Part shown: positions 44,953 through 57,360 of the stretch, one piece after another
How the letters are laid out: the number at the start of each line of letters is the position of its first letter
Position numbering within the stretch: position 1 is the first letter of the stretch
NCBI RefSeq assembly: GCF_905171765.1
Contig: NC_053392.1
Coordinates: 443,762,837-443,826,836 of the forward strand
Origin: Bufo bufo
Taxonomy: Eukaryota; Chordata; Amphibia; Anura; Bufonidae
Direction of reading: 5' to 3'
Length of the DNA: 64,000 bases
Notes under the pieces: generated by a model
What the model was told of the DNA's origin: nothing
Databases searched by the model: none
The model's input: only the letters and a program-made list of their open reading frames with translations
Position numbers and translations under genes: made by a program

Positions 44953-45489
44953 TTACAGTGATAAATACATATAGTTGTTTTTTTACGTTTTACTACTTTT
45001 GCACAATAAAAAATTTTTGTGTGTTTTTTCTACGGAGCTGTGTGGGACCAGATTTTTGCAGAGTGACTGCATGTAATTGGTATAATTTTGGGATAAATGC
45101 CTGTAACACTTTTTGATAGATTTTTATTTAATTTATTTTGGTGGCGAGCAAGCAAAAAACAGCAATTCTGGCATTGTTTTCCTTTTTTGTACACTGTAAA
45201 ATGATACAATTATAATTGCATAATATGGGTCATTACAGAAACGGCGATACCAAATATGTGGAGGGATTTTTATTTTAGCATTTTTTTCCATTGAAAAGCT
45301 TTTCTTTTTCAGTGTAAAAAGGTATATTTTCACAATTTTTTTTTTTTATAAAACTATTTGCTAGTCCCACAAGAAGACTTTAATAGGCGATCTCTTGATC
45401 AATTCTATAATGCATTGCATATCAAATATCCACCAGCAGGTTGCCCCAAAGATGAAAGCCTGCTACGAATACATTGAAGGCAGGCCTTA

Positions 45490-45881
45490 GGCCTATTGCA
45501 CACAAACGTGTGCGCTCCGTGGCCATATTGCAGACCGCATTTGCGTATCCGCAATACACGGGCATCGTTCTGTGTGCATTCCATATAACGGATGCGGACA
45601 CATTCACTTCAATGGGTCAGCAAATCCGGAGATGCGGAATGGTGCGGAACGCAAGCACGGAACGGAACCCTACAGGAGCACTACGGAGTGCTTCTGTGGG
45701 GTTTCGTCCCGTACTTCCATTCCGCAAAAAGATAGAACATGTCCTATATTTTTGCAGAACGGCCAGATCGCGGACCCATTAAAGTGAAAGGGTCCGCAAT
45801 CCGCTGCGGCTGCCCCACGGACGGTGTTCGTGCATTGCGGCCCGCATTTTTCGGGGTGCACACGTTCGTCTGCAGGAGGCC
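45490..45881. mobile_element. Harbinger-type miniature element (family B), TTA duplication
   Basis: TTA on both sides (45487-45489, 45882-45884). The ends GGCCTATTGCACACAAACGT and the inverse ACGTTCGTCTGCAGGAGGCC pair. The interior is the same palindrome type as 44572-44952 (GGAGCACTACGGAGTGCTTC; AGAACATGTCCTAT). 392 bp. Confidence 0.8.
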
Positions 45882-46234
45882 TTAGCCTACATTAGGCCCT
45901 AGGCTGCCTTTCCAAGACATCGGCACCCTGCGATCTCTTTCGTGGGGTGCCGATGGGAGACAGAGGGAGTCTACATCCTCTATAACTGCTTAGATGCCGT
46001 GGTTGCTATTGACCGCGGTATCTAAGTGGTTAAATGGCCTGGATCAGAACTTCTGCTGGTCTGGCCAGTTATAGCAGGAGCCCAGCTTTCAGATGAAAGC
46101 CGAGTTTCAGCTTTCCATTACACGGCAGACCCGTGCAGTGCTTAGAATGGACCGCTGTAAAAAGGCAGTGGCCAAGCCTAAGGCCCCTTAGTGACCACTG
46201 TAAAAAAGTGTATTGGTGGTCACTAAGGGGTTAA

Positions 46235-46714
46235 TTTATCTACAGTACTTTGTGTGTACTTCAGGGTGCGGTACTATTTCCTGAGGTCTCTATTTTGATG
46301 TACATGTTTAGTAATAGGTGAGGCAGTTTTGCTAGGGGGAATTAAAACTGCTTGTTTATTACAAGACAGGTTATAATCTAGAACACGAAAAAGTTGCAAA
46401 CCAACAATCTTGTACAGAGCTCCCATGACCGGTTTAACTGGCAAACTCTTGGTATGCGGAAAGTGTGTGAAACTGAATAACTACATTTTCAAACCCAGAT
46501 TTACGTCTTTCAACAAAGGAAAAACTCATGCATTTGTTTTGGCGGTAAAAATAGTAAATGCTCTTAAACCCGCCCTTAAATAGAGCGGGTAATATTGTAC
46601 AATGGAATGACCGGAATGAAAAAAGCAGCGACTCTGACAATAAACCATGTGGAGTTATTCCAGTGACAATACCCCACTACAGAATACAATTCATTTGTAA
46701 AAGAATTGACTGAT
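46235..46714. other. No recognisable feature
   Basis: AT-rich DNA without a supportable gene or repeat end. Confidence 0.45.
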
Positions 46715-46717
46715 TTA

Positions 46718-47150
46718 GGCTACTTTCACACTAGCGTTAATATTTTATGGTATTGAGATCCATTATAGGATCTCAATACCGGAAAAAAACGCTTCCTTTC
46801 TGTCCCCATTAATTGTCAATGGGGACAAAACGGAACTGAACAGAACGGAGAGCTCCAAAATGCATTCCATACCGCCGCAGCATGCTGATGTTTGCTCTCC
46901 GTCCTGGGATGCGGAGCAAGACCCACAATGCAAGTTAATGGGTACGGATCCGTTTTCTCTGACACAATAGAAAACTGATCCATTCCCCATTGACTTTCAA
47001 TGGAGTTCATGATGGATCAGTCTTGGCTATGTTATAGATAATACAACCGGATCAGTTCATAACGGATGCAGATGGTTGTATTATCAGTAACGGAAGCGTT
47101 TTTGCTGAACCCTGCCGGATCCAGAAAAAAACGCAAGTGTTAAAGTAGCC
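46718..47150. mobile_element. Harbinger-type miniature element (family A), TTA duplication
   Basis: TTA on both sides (46715-46717, 47151-47153). The ends GGCTACTTTCACACTAGCGT and the inverse AACGCAAGTGTTAAAGTAGCC pair, and GGATCTCAATACCGG near 46770 is typical of the family. 433 bp, non-coding. Confidence 0.75.
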
Positions 47151-47460
47151 TTAATTAGGTGAGAACCAGAAAATATTACATCATTTACTTTCAGTTATTT
47201 CTTAATCATTTTGTCTTGACATATACATTAATGGGATAATTTTTCAGCTTGTTTTGTTGGTTTCCTATGGGGTGTTCATCATTACAGTGCCTCTGCTGGA
47301 AAAATAATGTATTGAGATTAAATAAGAGATTTGTTACAATGGATGTCTGCAGCGCTCCAGCGAAAAAAGCGAAACAGGTCCCCTCCTTTATAAGTTCCCA
47401 TCCAGTGATGATAGTGCTTGAATGATTTACAGTTAGAAGCAGATTTGCAACTACCATCTA

Positions 47461-48665
47461 CAACCCTCAACATTAAAACTGCAGCACTAAGAAGGAAAAG
47501 TCGTGGAATTATCTAAATCACGGGATCAATATACATGTTAATGATATTCAAATGATAAAAATGGAAACAAAATATTCAAAATATCTGAATTTTTATTGCG
47601 TATGAGCGCCACGATCAGAAATCCTGCACATACATGCTTTGGCATGTAATCACCGAGGTTATTAATGGTTCTCTGAGGAATGTTCTGTCACACTAAATGC
47701 ATTTGTGCAAGCAAATCATCAAGATCCGCTGTCGGCAGCTCCTTTTGCAATTGCCGACCAATGATGTCCCAGATGTGCTTGATGGGAGACAAGTCTGAAG
47801 ATGCAACAACCCATGGTAGTATGTTTAAGCCATGTAGGTTACTCACAGTAGCCTGTGCATAATGTAGCCTGGCACTGTCCAGTTACAAATGTCTCAAAGA
47901 ACACTTTGGAGAAATGGCTGCACGAGACCAAGACCAAATCAATGTAATGCCGGAGTGTACAGGAAATAAAGGCTAGAGGGGTCTGGCTACTGTACATTAT
48001 GCCCCCCACCACCACCTCCATAATTCCAGGAATAGAGCCGGTGTGATTTTCTCTTGTGAAGGTCTCTTGATGGCATTGCCCACTTGGATTTCAGACCAGT
48101 CTCTGACTATCATTGTGTCTGAGACATAAGCAGGATTCATCACTGAAAAGAATAGACCTCCATTGCTGTCTTGCTGTGCACCATGGTGGCTTTTCAGAGT
48201 ATTGGCGTAAGGTCAATGGAACACCTGTAGCTGGACATCTGTCTCATAGCCCAATGTCATGCAAACGTCTTCTGATGGTTTGTGTATACATTGTTTGCCA
48301 CCCTAGACTGGGGATGTGACGTCCAATTTCACTTGCAGTACAGAAAGGATCACTATGCACCATTCTTCTAATCAAACGATCTGTGCACTCTTGCTTTCAT
48401 TCCAGTTTCTCAATTTGGGACAAGTGGCAATTACTGAGACATTTACATACATCCCACACGACTTGATCCATCTAGAGGTTTCATGTGGCTAAAAAATCTT
48501 GCTTCCGTTCTGGTTTTAATGCCCCTCCCACATGCCACAGATTGGAGCTAGGTGCTTGAAAATGTGATCATGTGCAGATCGTAGTGACACCTGTTACAAA
48601 GTGAGGACACTTTGTATAACCTTACAGCTGGTCCTTCTTGGTGTTGCAATTTCAATGTTGAGAGG
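47461..48665 (-). mobile_element. Tc1-like relic
   Basis: TA precedes 47461 and follows 48665. The left end CAACCCTCAACATTAAAACT ... GCACTAAGAAGGAAAAG is inverted at the right (GTCCTTCTTGGTGTTGCAAT ... TTCAATGTTGAGAGG). About 1.2 kb, shorter than an intact Tc1. Confidence 0.75.
47600..48480 (-). pseudogene. Decayed Tc1-like transposase
   Basis: On the minus strand the C-terminal part reads HIWDIIGRQLQKELPTADLD-like and then QNIPQRTINNLGDYMPKH around 47620-47790, a standard Tc1 C-terminus; upstream pieces of the catalytic domain are recognisable but contain stops and frameshifts. No continuous frame exists. Confidence 0.7.
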
Positions 48666-48795
48666 TATATAAACGGGTTGTTCACTCTGGACACTCTAAA
48701 ACATATCCATTTCAGAAATATGGTTATAATAGATGGGGAGATGTCTCTAATTAGTTCCTCACCTTCATAAACAATCTCCCATGACCTTCCAATAA

Positions 48796-48949
48796 GGCCT
48801 GGTCTACAATACGACTTTTTGTAGTGCAACTGATTGATTTTAACTATTGAGTGACAGCTGCAGTCCAGGATATTGCATTTAACTGTATGCATGCATTTGG
48901 ACTGCAGGTGTAATTCAATAGTTAAAAAAGTCGTAGTGTAGTCCAGGCC
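48796..48949. mobile_element. Small Harbinger-type miniature element, TAA duplication
   Basis: TAA before (48793-48795) and after (48950-48952). The ends GGCCTGGTCTACAATACGAC and the inverse GTCGTAGTGTAGTCCAGGCC pair; AACTATTGAGTGACAGCTGC has a loose inverse inside. 154 bp. Confidence 0.7.
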
Positions 48950-49264
48950 TAAAGCAAAATGTGCAGACGCTCCCATAACTCCCAACAGAAAAATAGATCA
49001 GGCATGTTCAAATGCATCATGCCCAAACGTTATTGATCATGAACTATGCTGTGTGGGAAAAACAGTGATACCACAATTAACAACAGATTGTCAGCAGATT
49101 CCATTGAAATTGATGTCAAGTGACATTAATGGTTATGGGCAGCTTTAGTAACAGTGGGTCTCAATGGAGCATTTACAAGAATGTACATGTACAATGGAGT
49201 ACTTGGATTTTCATCCATGCAATGAGCTCTGTAAAATACTTCACGTCCCTTGAAAGTGATCACT

Positions 49265-50277
49265 CCTATAATACTGGCAGGGGCAGACTGGCCATAAACC
49301 CTTCCGGGAAATTTCCTGGTGTGCCGATCCCCAGTGGGCCACTCCAGCCGTCCTCATGGCCATCGGCAAGGTACACAATGATCCAGGGGCAGACTGGCCA
49401 TAAACACTACAGGAAAATTTCCAGGTGGGCCGATGCCTAGGGGGGCAGCCAAGCCTTCCTCATGGGAGCCAGCTGGATACCTAACGATTTGATGCTCTCA
49501 GTAGTAATTAAAGGGGTTGTCTCACTTCAGTAAATGGCATTTATCAAGTAGAGAAAGTAAATACAAGCCACTTACCAATATATTGTTATTATCCATATTG
49601 CTTCCTTTACTGGCTGGATTCATTTTTCCATTACATTATACACTGCTCGTTTCCATGGTTACAGACCACCCTGCAATCCATCAGTGGTGGTCGTGCTTGC
49701 ACACTATAGGAAAAAGCACTAGCCTATGTGCGCTCCCATGGTTCCAGCCACCAAGTAGGCTAGCGCTTTTTCCTATAGTGTGCAAGCACAACCACCACTG
49801 ATGGATTGCAGGGTGGTCTGTAACCATGGAAACAAACAGTGTATAATGTGATGGGAAAATGAATCCAGCCAGGAAAGGAGGTAATATGGATAATAACAAT
49901 ATATTAGCAAGTGGCTTGTATTATCTTTGTCTACATGAAAAATGCCACTTGCTGAAGTAAGACAACCCCTTTAATGCTCGCAGCATCAGGTACTTATGCC
50001 CCTGGCTGGTGGCCACAGATGTCCTACCGAGGTTAGCCATAACTTCGTCCTCAGGACAGTGAATACTGTGGCAGGGGTGGAAGTATTTTGGGCCGCACTG
50101 TGGTATTTGGTTCTGCTGGGGTTGCATTTTGTGCTACACTATTGCTGGTCCCAACTACTTCTGTTGCCCCTATGTGTGTTGCCCCGTCTTCTATCACTTT
50201 GGACCTGCATATAACATGGGGTCACTTTTAGATATTTTTTTTTTTCCAGGGCCACTTTAAGTTCCCAGTCCACCCCT
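49265..50277. repeat. Unclassified repeat with internal duplication, interrupted by a TTAA miniature
   Basis: GGGGCAGACTGGCCATAAAC occurs twice (about 49281 and 49386), each followed by a GGAAATTTCC(T/A)GGTG-type phrase, so a ~105-bp unit is duplicated. Similar sequence continues after the inserted element (49507-49974) to about 50277 (GTATTTTGGGCCGCACTGTG). The class is unknown to me. Confidence 0.4.
49507..49974. mobile_element. Palindromic TTAA miniature element, family C
   Basis: TTAA borders. The ends TTAAAGGGGTTGTCTCACTT and the inverse AAGTAAGACAACCCCTTTAA match. The arms pair along nearly their full length, including ACAGACCACCCTGCAATCCA and its inverse. 468 bp; mirror-image frames on both strands are artefacts of the palindrome. 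Confidence 0.8.
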
Positions 50278-50278
50278 G

Positions 50279-50503
50279 GCAAAGGAGTTGTCTCAGTTCT
50301 GCAAATGGCATTTATCATCTAAACAGAGTTAATAAGGGCCTTACTAATGTATTGTGATTGTCCATATTGCTTCCTTTGCTGGATTGATTTACTTTTCCAT
50401 AGCATTATACACTGCTCGATGAATCAAGCCAGCAAAGGAGGCAATGTGGACAATCACAATACAGGATAAATGTCATTTGCTGAAGTGAGACAAGCCCTTG
50501 AAT
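50279..50503. mobile_element. Degenerate family C TTAA miniature element
   Basis: AAAGGAGTTGTCTCAGTTCT on the left pairs with TGAAGTGAGACAAGCCCTTG on the right, and GTATTGTGATTGTCCATATT with its inverse. More diverged and shorter than 49507-49974. Confidence 0.6.
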
Positions 50504-52430
50504 TAATAAGAGCTATTGAAAAGACAGCTCCCTGAAATATTTCCCATCCTAGGGGGAGCTCAGATAGGTGCACCTGCTAACTAACATCTTGTTAAGTGAA
50601 AGATAATTAACATTCAGCTGACACATTTCCTGGCCTGGAAAAATGTGTGTCATAGAGATAGCGGCTGCTTCATGCCACAATGTGGAAAGCATGCATTGAA
50701 CAGGATGCTTTACAATGAAAAGGTAAGGGACGAATAAAAACATTATGTGATGGCAGATTTGTCAAATTTGACTGGAATTTTCCTTCAAGCAATATAAATT
50801 TTCTTTCACATAGCATTAATGGCTTCTTTCCATTATTATGTGTATATTTCCATGCCACCATTCCTCCAAATTCTGAAATGCATAAGGTGTGCTTCATAGA
50901 TAACATAATCAGTGAGATCAGTAAAATCAGCGAAGCACTGAAATAAACACATGCTGAATAAGCAAACATTAGACTTGTGCAGGTGACATAATTGCCATGG
51001 GGCTGCGCCCAAGCTATTCTGGCACCAGCGTCAGTACGATAGGCCTTGCTAGTGCACTTTGTATGCCGTCAACCTTTGACCTCCCTTCCTGAGAAAAGGA
51101 GCCACCCTGCCCTAATTCATTACAAAGACATCAAGCCCTTCCTGGCTTCCTCAGGGAGCAATGCCAAGCTACAAGCTTCCTGTGAGAGATCACTCTCCAC
51201 TGCTAGGGGCATTTCCTTACCATGACTTAACTCTCTACTTGCTTGGACACAGTAATTGATGGAATTATTGCTTGTCACAAGTTACGCTCCATGCTGATAA
51301 AACTGAGCCATCAATGGCAACAGCACAATGTTCTCCTAGTTACATCAGAGCTAAGTAGCTGAGGTGGATACGTGGCTTGATGGATTATGCAGGACGTGTT
51401 ATGACGACAGTCAGTGCTCACTCCTTCCGGCTGCCACCTTGCTCACCAGTTCCATCGTTCCAGGAGTCTGATGGTCCGGTCCTGGGGGAGGGAGGTCCCG
51501 CCCTCCCTGCCAAGTGTGGCTGGCCTCCGGAGTAGCACTTTTCTTCTCGCAGGCTGAGTCCTAATTCCTGCCAGCAATGCCTCTCACTGCCCGTAGGGGG
51601 CACTCTGGCTACTAAAGGGCCAGCACACACATCTCGTTCTGGCCACCTCTGGGAATGTGCCTGAGCAATAGGCTCTAGTTCTCTAGTTTCCTGCTAAGGT
51701 GTGCCGTTAGCTTGTTTGCCTGTTCCATGTACCAACTTCTGCCTGACTTTAATTTGACCCTTCATTGCCTGATCTACGGTCTGACCCTGAGCTGCCCAAC
51801 CTGACCTCGGATTGTTTATTGGATTGCACCTCGACCTATCTCTGACTTTGGTTTTACCAGATCCCTTGGTCCGCACCAGTGTCTCTTTACCATCGTGGGT
51901 CAGGAGTCACTTGAACAGAGACTACTCCAAGAGACAGCAGCCTGCAGTGGTTTCCCCTACAGGAGAATCCAGATCTCTTTACAGGAGTTCAATGGTGAAG
52001 ACCAAGGGGGCCACTAAGGTAATACCCTTAGGAGTAGACACAAAGTCAAATATTTTCAAGTGACACAGGAAATCAATTTATGCTTTGTCTTAGGGTGATA
52101 AAAATGGTGCCACTTTATTTTTTTCAGTGTAATGTAATTGTGTACTATATCCAGTTTTTTCATTAACAAAAGATATGATCTAGGATAATGTGACTAACAA
52201 ATCATGGGATAATAGATTGCATTGACCATGCTAATACTGACCATTAATACTAAGATGCTCCAAGCCAGATTAGAACCTATGATGCTACAACATTGCAGAT
52301 GGTTATTACATTAGGTTTCTTAGTAGTACCAGTTCAGGTGCCCAATTATAACTACTGTAAAGATGGCCTTGGAGTAATTGGTAGCTGCCCTTTACACTAG
52401 ATAGATTCAAGAATTACTTCGGTAATATCA
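50504..52430. other. No supportable gene; possible old retroelement piece at 51400-52060
   Basis: 50504-51400 shows nothing. From 51415 to 52060 the base composition becomes GC-richer, with runs like CTGACCTCGGATTGTTTATT that I associate loosely with frog LTR or 5' leader sequences, but no terminal repeats, primer site or coding motif could be found. Confidence 0.35.
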
Positions 52431-52432
52431 TA

Positions 52433-52655
52433 GGGTCCATTCACACATCCGTAGTGTATTGCGGATCCGCAATACACCTGGCCAGCACCCCCCATAGAAC
52501 TGCCTATTCTTGTCCGAAATTGCAGACAAGAATAGGACATGTTCTATTTTTTTGCGGAGCCGCGACCCAGAAGTTTGGGGCCACGCTCCAGAAATGTGGA
52601 TGCGGAGAGCACATAGTGTGCTCTCCGCATCCATTTCTGCCCCATTGAGAATGAA
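52433..52655. mobile_element. Partial Harbinger-type miniature element
   Basis: GGGTCCATTCACACATCCGT begins it, followed by GACAAGAATAGGACATGTTC and GGATGCGGAGAGCACATAGT, whose partial inverse TGTGCTCTCCGCATCC is adjacent. The right end is missing. Confidence 0.55.
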
Positions 52656-54290
52656 GATGCTGTGTTATTTGGAGAGTCAGATTGTGGGTCATTTATTATT
52701 AGATATGTGCCAATTTTTGGCATATATCTGTCACAGTGGATTTACGGCTGAATCTGTGACTTTTCCCCACACCAGGTTTAAAAAAGGGGGCTTGGTGTGG
52801 TGGTGAAGGGGGCGGGCCTATCAGCCCATCACATTTCTCATTTTCTACGCCCGTTTTAGGCGTAGAAAATTTTCTAAATCTACATCAGCAAGGGAGTTGG
52901 TGAAGATTTAGGCCAGCAGTGGATGCGCCTAAGTTATGTAGAGGGCAGCACCTTACTGGCATTTGAAACCTCATTACCTTTCACTGCCAAACATAAAAAT
53001 ATTTGTACTCATTTTGCCTGCATACCTTGGGTCATCGTATTCCCTGTCATGACCTACAATTAACTATTCTTGCCGACTGACATATCATTCTCACAGGAAA
53101 TTGTTCATGTAGTTCAATAGTGGTGGTCCACTGATTCCACGTCTTACTTTTGTGGCCTTCTTCCAGTGTTATCGATAAGACAATAAGTAATGGTTTTTAA
53201 TCTACTTTTATACATTTGCCAAAAATGATCAATACGGTTAAGATAATCTTAATAATCTATCTACATATGTATCACTCGTTTCTTGTTATTAAGTCATACA
53301 AAATGTGTTACATTTTTAGGGGGAAAACACATTAAACGGAGGGAACTGGAAGAATGTGTACCTTCCCCCAGCTGTCCTGCAGAGCCATCTGCTTATACTA
53401 GTGAAAGCCAAGGCAGATGTGAGGCCTGCATTCCAACCTTTGAGTTAACAATAGTTTTGCTGACAGGTGCAGCCAGCCAGGAGCAGATGACAGGCAGGTG
53501 CGCGTGCCATTGCTTACTTTCTGCAGCCTGTCTCTACGGTGTCCCGCCCTTTGGGTAACACCTGCCGCTTGTGGACACAGGTCAGCTAGAAAACAATGTA
53601 AACTCTGACCGCACCCTGCATGGACTAATGCTCAGGTCCTTACCTGGACTCTGCTACTTGCCTCCCAGTAAAGTAAACAATCACTTCTGTCAAACATACA
53701 CGGAGAATAGAGATTTAATGAGGCAAAGGTAGGTTTGTAGCAGGTATACATACAATTATCTACTCTATTCAACCTCCAATGTAAAAGTACCAGATGCAAC
53801 CACCTATGTGCAAGTGTGTATTTATGGCTTCCTGTTCACATATTATACTACTACTAATTGCCATACTTTGTCAGGATTTGCTGTCAAATAAAGCCCCCAT
53901 TTTTTTAGTCAGGGAACATGGATATTTTGGACTTTAATTACCCTGGTGAAATAAGACTGTGTGGTCCAACTCCTCCACTTCCCTGAATTATGCCCATGCT
54001 GTTCATATACACTGGAGCCCAGCATGGAACAATTCCCTAAAATATGCTCCTACCAGAATTGCCCCAGCCCTTCACATGTGGAAGCACTCCAATAAGCGAG
54101 CACAGACTCTCCGGTTTATGAAGAATCCTCCTGCTAACAGAATACAGACTGCCATAAGTAGAGGTCTGAACATTACTCAAGGGGTTTCAGGGCAAGAGGC
54201 CACAATCGAAATAATCTGCAGCTCGGCAAAGTTTCTCATCTGATTTCTGTGATTCTGTAATAAGTGCAGTTCCTTATTATAATAAGTCAA
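52656..54290. other. No supportable gene; small hairpin near 52840
   Basis: TTTTCTACGCCC and GGGCGTAGAAAA-like sequence (about 52838-52872) form a hairpin in what may be an old repeat (52690-52930). The rest shows nothing. Confidence 0.4.
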
Positions 54291-55317
54291 CTTTTAAAAA
54301 GGGTTTTTTATTTGATGGTCTATCCTTAGGACAAGATATCTTAATGTATGATTTTGTGGAGTCAGACCCCAGGAATTCCACTGATCTGTAGAATAATGGG
54401 ATAATGGCGCTCAATGGAAGCTACTACACTTGCACCCGATGCTGTAGATCAGACCATTTAGTCCTGTTCACTTCAGTAGGCCAGCATGGAGGACATTGCT
54501 ATGCAGGTTACTGAAGGGAAAGGGCAGGGGTTGAACTCTCACCAATCATTGTGACATATCCTAAGATCTTTATTTGTCCTTTTAGGCTATAAAATACAAA
54601 GCTGTTAAAGCACATTACTTTTGCCTAGTTTATCTGACTACATTTAAATGGTGGAAGAAGTCCATTAATAACCAGTGGCTTTCTAGAGCGCTATTCTAAC
54701 ATGTGATTACACTGTATGATATCTGCCATAATTCTGTACTTTTAGCTGAATAATCTGTAGTCATTTATGTCTGCTCTGTGCACACTTGCATTCAAAAAAA
54801 AAGTATTTTGCCACAGAATAGCTATCTGGATGCACAATGGGCAGAGCGTACTATGAAAGGATTTTGTGACAAAACATGGTATAGACTGGGCCTGGCATAC
54901 ATTACTCTACTCCCTTTGCCCGTCATCTTGAAAACCTATAATCATGGATACCCAGAAATAATGGGGGACAGGGTGGGACGTGATATTAGAAAAACAAAAA
55001 AGTGAACTACAGAGATTTCAGTGTAATAAAGCTAAAAATGAAGCTTATCGTGGTGCCTATGATAGGCATGGCCTTTTAGTGAAGAATGACATCTTGAAAT
55101 ATTGGGATTTGTTAAAACAAGATCACATATATGGGCTGCTATTTAAAGAGAAGCCTATTTTTTTCCAAATCGGAAAGGCTTTACACCACGTTTTTCTCAT
55201 CCGTTTAACGTATAAAGAAAAAAAAAATGTATATGTTAAATGGATGCCTCAGACTGATGCCATACAGTGGCATCCGTTCACTATAGAGTTCCATTGTAAA
55301 AAAATAAAAAAATAAAA

Positions 55318-55349
<32 letters not shown>

Positions 55350-55464
55350 ATAAATAAAAGGTATCCTTTTTTTAACCGTTGTAAACAAAAAAGTAGTTAT
55401 TTTTTTTAACCAGACACTGTAGGATAAAAGAGAACATGGTGTGCTGTGTTTTTGTGAACCTACC
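54291..55464. other. Unassigned AT-rich DNA with a family D-like trace and a (TA)n run
   Basis: GATGGTCTATCCTTAGGACA near 54315 and TGACATATCCTAAG near 54550 are weakly inverse, suggesting a decayed family D element. A (TA)n run occupies 55319-55342. A plus-strand frame at 54980-55315 has no motif. Confidence 0.4.
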
Positions 55465-55918
55465 TTAACCGCTTGCCGCCACGCTAACGCCGAAAGGCGT
55501 CATTGCGGCGGCTCCCCCAGGCTACGCTAACGCCAATAGGAGTCATCTCGCGTGAGCCGAGATTTCCTGTGAACGCGCGCACACAGGCGCGCGCGCTCAC
55601 AGGAACGGAAGGTAAGAGAGTTGATCTCCAGCCTGCCAGCGGCGATCGTTCGCTGGCAGGCTGGAGATGTGTTTTTTTTAACCCCTAACAGGTATATTAG
55701 ACGCTGTTTTGATAACAGCGTCTAATATACCTGCTACCTGGTCCTCTGGTGGTCCCCTTTGTTTGGATCGACCACCAGAGGACACAGGTAGCTCAGTAAA
55801 GTAGCACCAAGCACCACTACACTACACTACACCCCCCCCCCCCGTCACTTATTAACCCCTTATTAGCCCCTGATCACCCCATATAGACTCCCTGATCACC
55901 CCCCTGTCATTGATTACC

Positions 55919-57360
55919 CCCCTGTCATTGATTACCCCCCTGTAAAGCTCCATTCAGACGTCCGCATGATTTTTACGGATCCACTGATAGATGGATCGGA
56001 TCCGCAAAACGCATCCGGACGTCTGAATGAAGCCTTACAGGGGCGTGATCAATGACTGTGGTGATCACCCCATATAGACTCCCTGATCACCCCCCTGTCA
56101 TTGATTACCCCCCTGTCATTGATTACCCCCCTGTAAAGCTCCATTCAGACGTCCGCATGATTTTTACGGATCCACTGATAGATGGATCGGATCCGCAAAA
56201 CGCATCCGGACGTCTGAATGAAGCCTTACAGGGGCATGATCAATGACTGTGGTGATCACCCCATAAAGACTCCCTGATCACCCCCCTGTAAAGCTCCATT
56301 CAGATGTCCGCATGATTTTTACGGATGCACTGATAGATGGATCGGATCCGCAAAACGCATCCGGACGTCTGAATGAAGCCTTACAGGGGCATGATCAATG
56401 ACTGTGGTGATCACCCCCCTGTCATTGATTACCCCCCTGTAAAGCTCCATTCAGATGTCCGCATGATTTTTACGGATGCACTGATAGATGGATCGGATCC
56501 GCAAAACGCATCCGGACGTCTGAATGAAGCCTTACAGGGGCATGATCAATGACTGTGGTGATCACCCCCCTGTCATTGATTACCCCCCTGTAAAGCTCCA
56601 TTCAGATGTCCGCATGATTTTTACGGATGCACTGATAGATGGATCGGATCCGCAAAACGCATCCGGACGTCTGAATGAAGCCTTACAGGGGCGTGATCAA
56701 TGACTGTGGTTATCACCCCATATAGACTCCCTGATCACCCCCCTGTCATTGATTACACCCCTGTCATTGATCACCCCCCTGTAAAGCTCCATTCAGATGT
56801 CCGCATGATTTTTACGGATCCACTGATAGATGGATCGGATCCGCAAAACGCATCCGGACGTCTGAATGAAGCCTTACAGGGGCGTGATCAATGACTGTGG
56901 TGATCACCCCATATAGACTCCCTGATCACCCCCCTGTCATTGATTACCCCCCTGTCATTGATTACCCCCCTGTAAAGCTCCATTCAGACGTCCGCATGAT
57001 TTTTACGGATCCACTGATAGATGGATCGGATCCGCAAAACGCATCCGGACGTCTGAATGAAGCCTTACAGGGGCATGATCAATGACTGTGGTGATCACCC
57101 CATATAGACTCCCTGATCACCCCCCTGTCATTGATTACCCCCCTGTCATTGATTACCCCCCTGTCATTGATTACCCCCCTGTAAAGCTCCATTCAGACGT
57201 CCGCATGATTTTTACGGATCCACTGATAGATGGATCGGATCCGCAAAACGCATCCGGACGTCTGAATGAAGCCTTACACGGGCGTCTGATCACCCCCATG
57301 TCATTGATCACCCCCCTGTCATTGATCACCCCTCTGTAAGGCTCCATTCAGACATTTTTC
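55919..57360. repeat. Tandem array of 151-209-bp units, each holding a miniature hairpin
   Basis: The landmark CTCCATTCAGA(C/T)GTCCGCA occurs at about 55949, 56140, 56295, 56446, 56597, 56788, 56979 and 57188, giving spacings of 191, 155, 151, 151, 191, 191 and 209 bp. Each unit pairs TCCATTCAGACGTCCG with CGGACGTCTGAATGAAGC, and CGGATC with GATCCG. Length differences come from 0 to 3 copies of an ~18-bp CCCTGTCATTGATTACC subrepeat. Reading frames of 64 codons repeat with the units and are not genes. Confidence 0.9.

Larger units (their letters stand above)
44340..46234. mobile_element. TTAA-family relic carrying two Harbinger-type insertions
   Basis: The pieces 44340-44568, 44956-45486 and 45885-46234 together resemble one TTAA element read toward a right end AGTGACCACTGT...GGTGGTCACTAAGGGGTTAA (46231-46234), the same end as 1052-2115. 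CACCCTGCGATCTCTTTCGTGGGG-like sequence near 45925 matches the block near 1320. The left end is not identified. Non-coding; minus-strand frames here are noise. Confidence 0.55.

Noticed and set aside
54980..55315. 111-codon plus-strand frame
   Set aside because: Lysine-rich because of A runs and ends in an A/TA low-complexity tract; no family similarity.
56052..57339. Repeated 64-85-codon frames (starting MTVVITPYRL)
   Set aside because: They recur exactly with the tandem units and cross a palindrome; coding is an accident of repetition.
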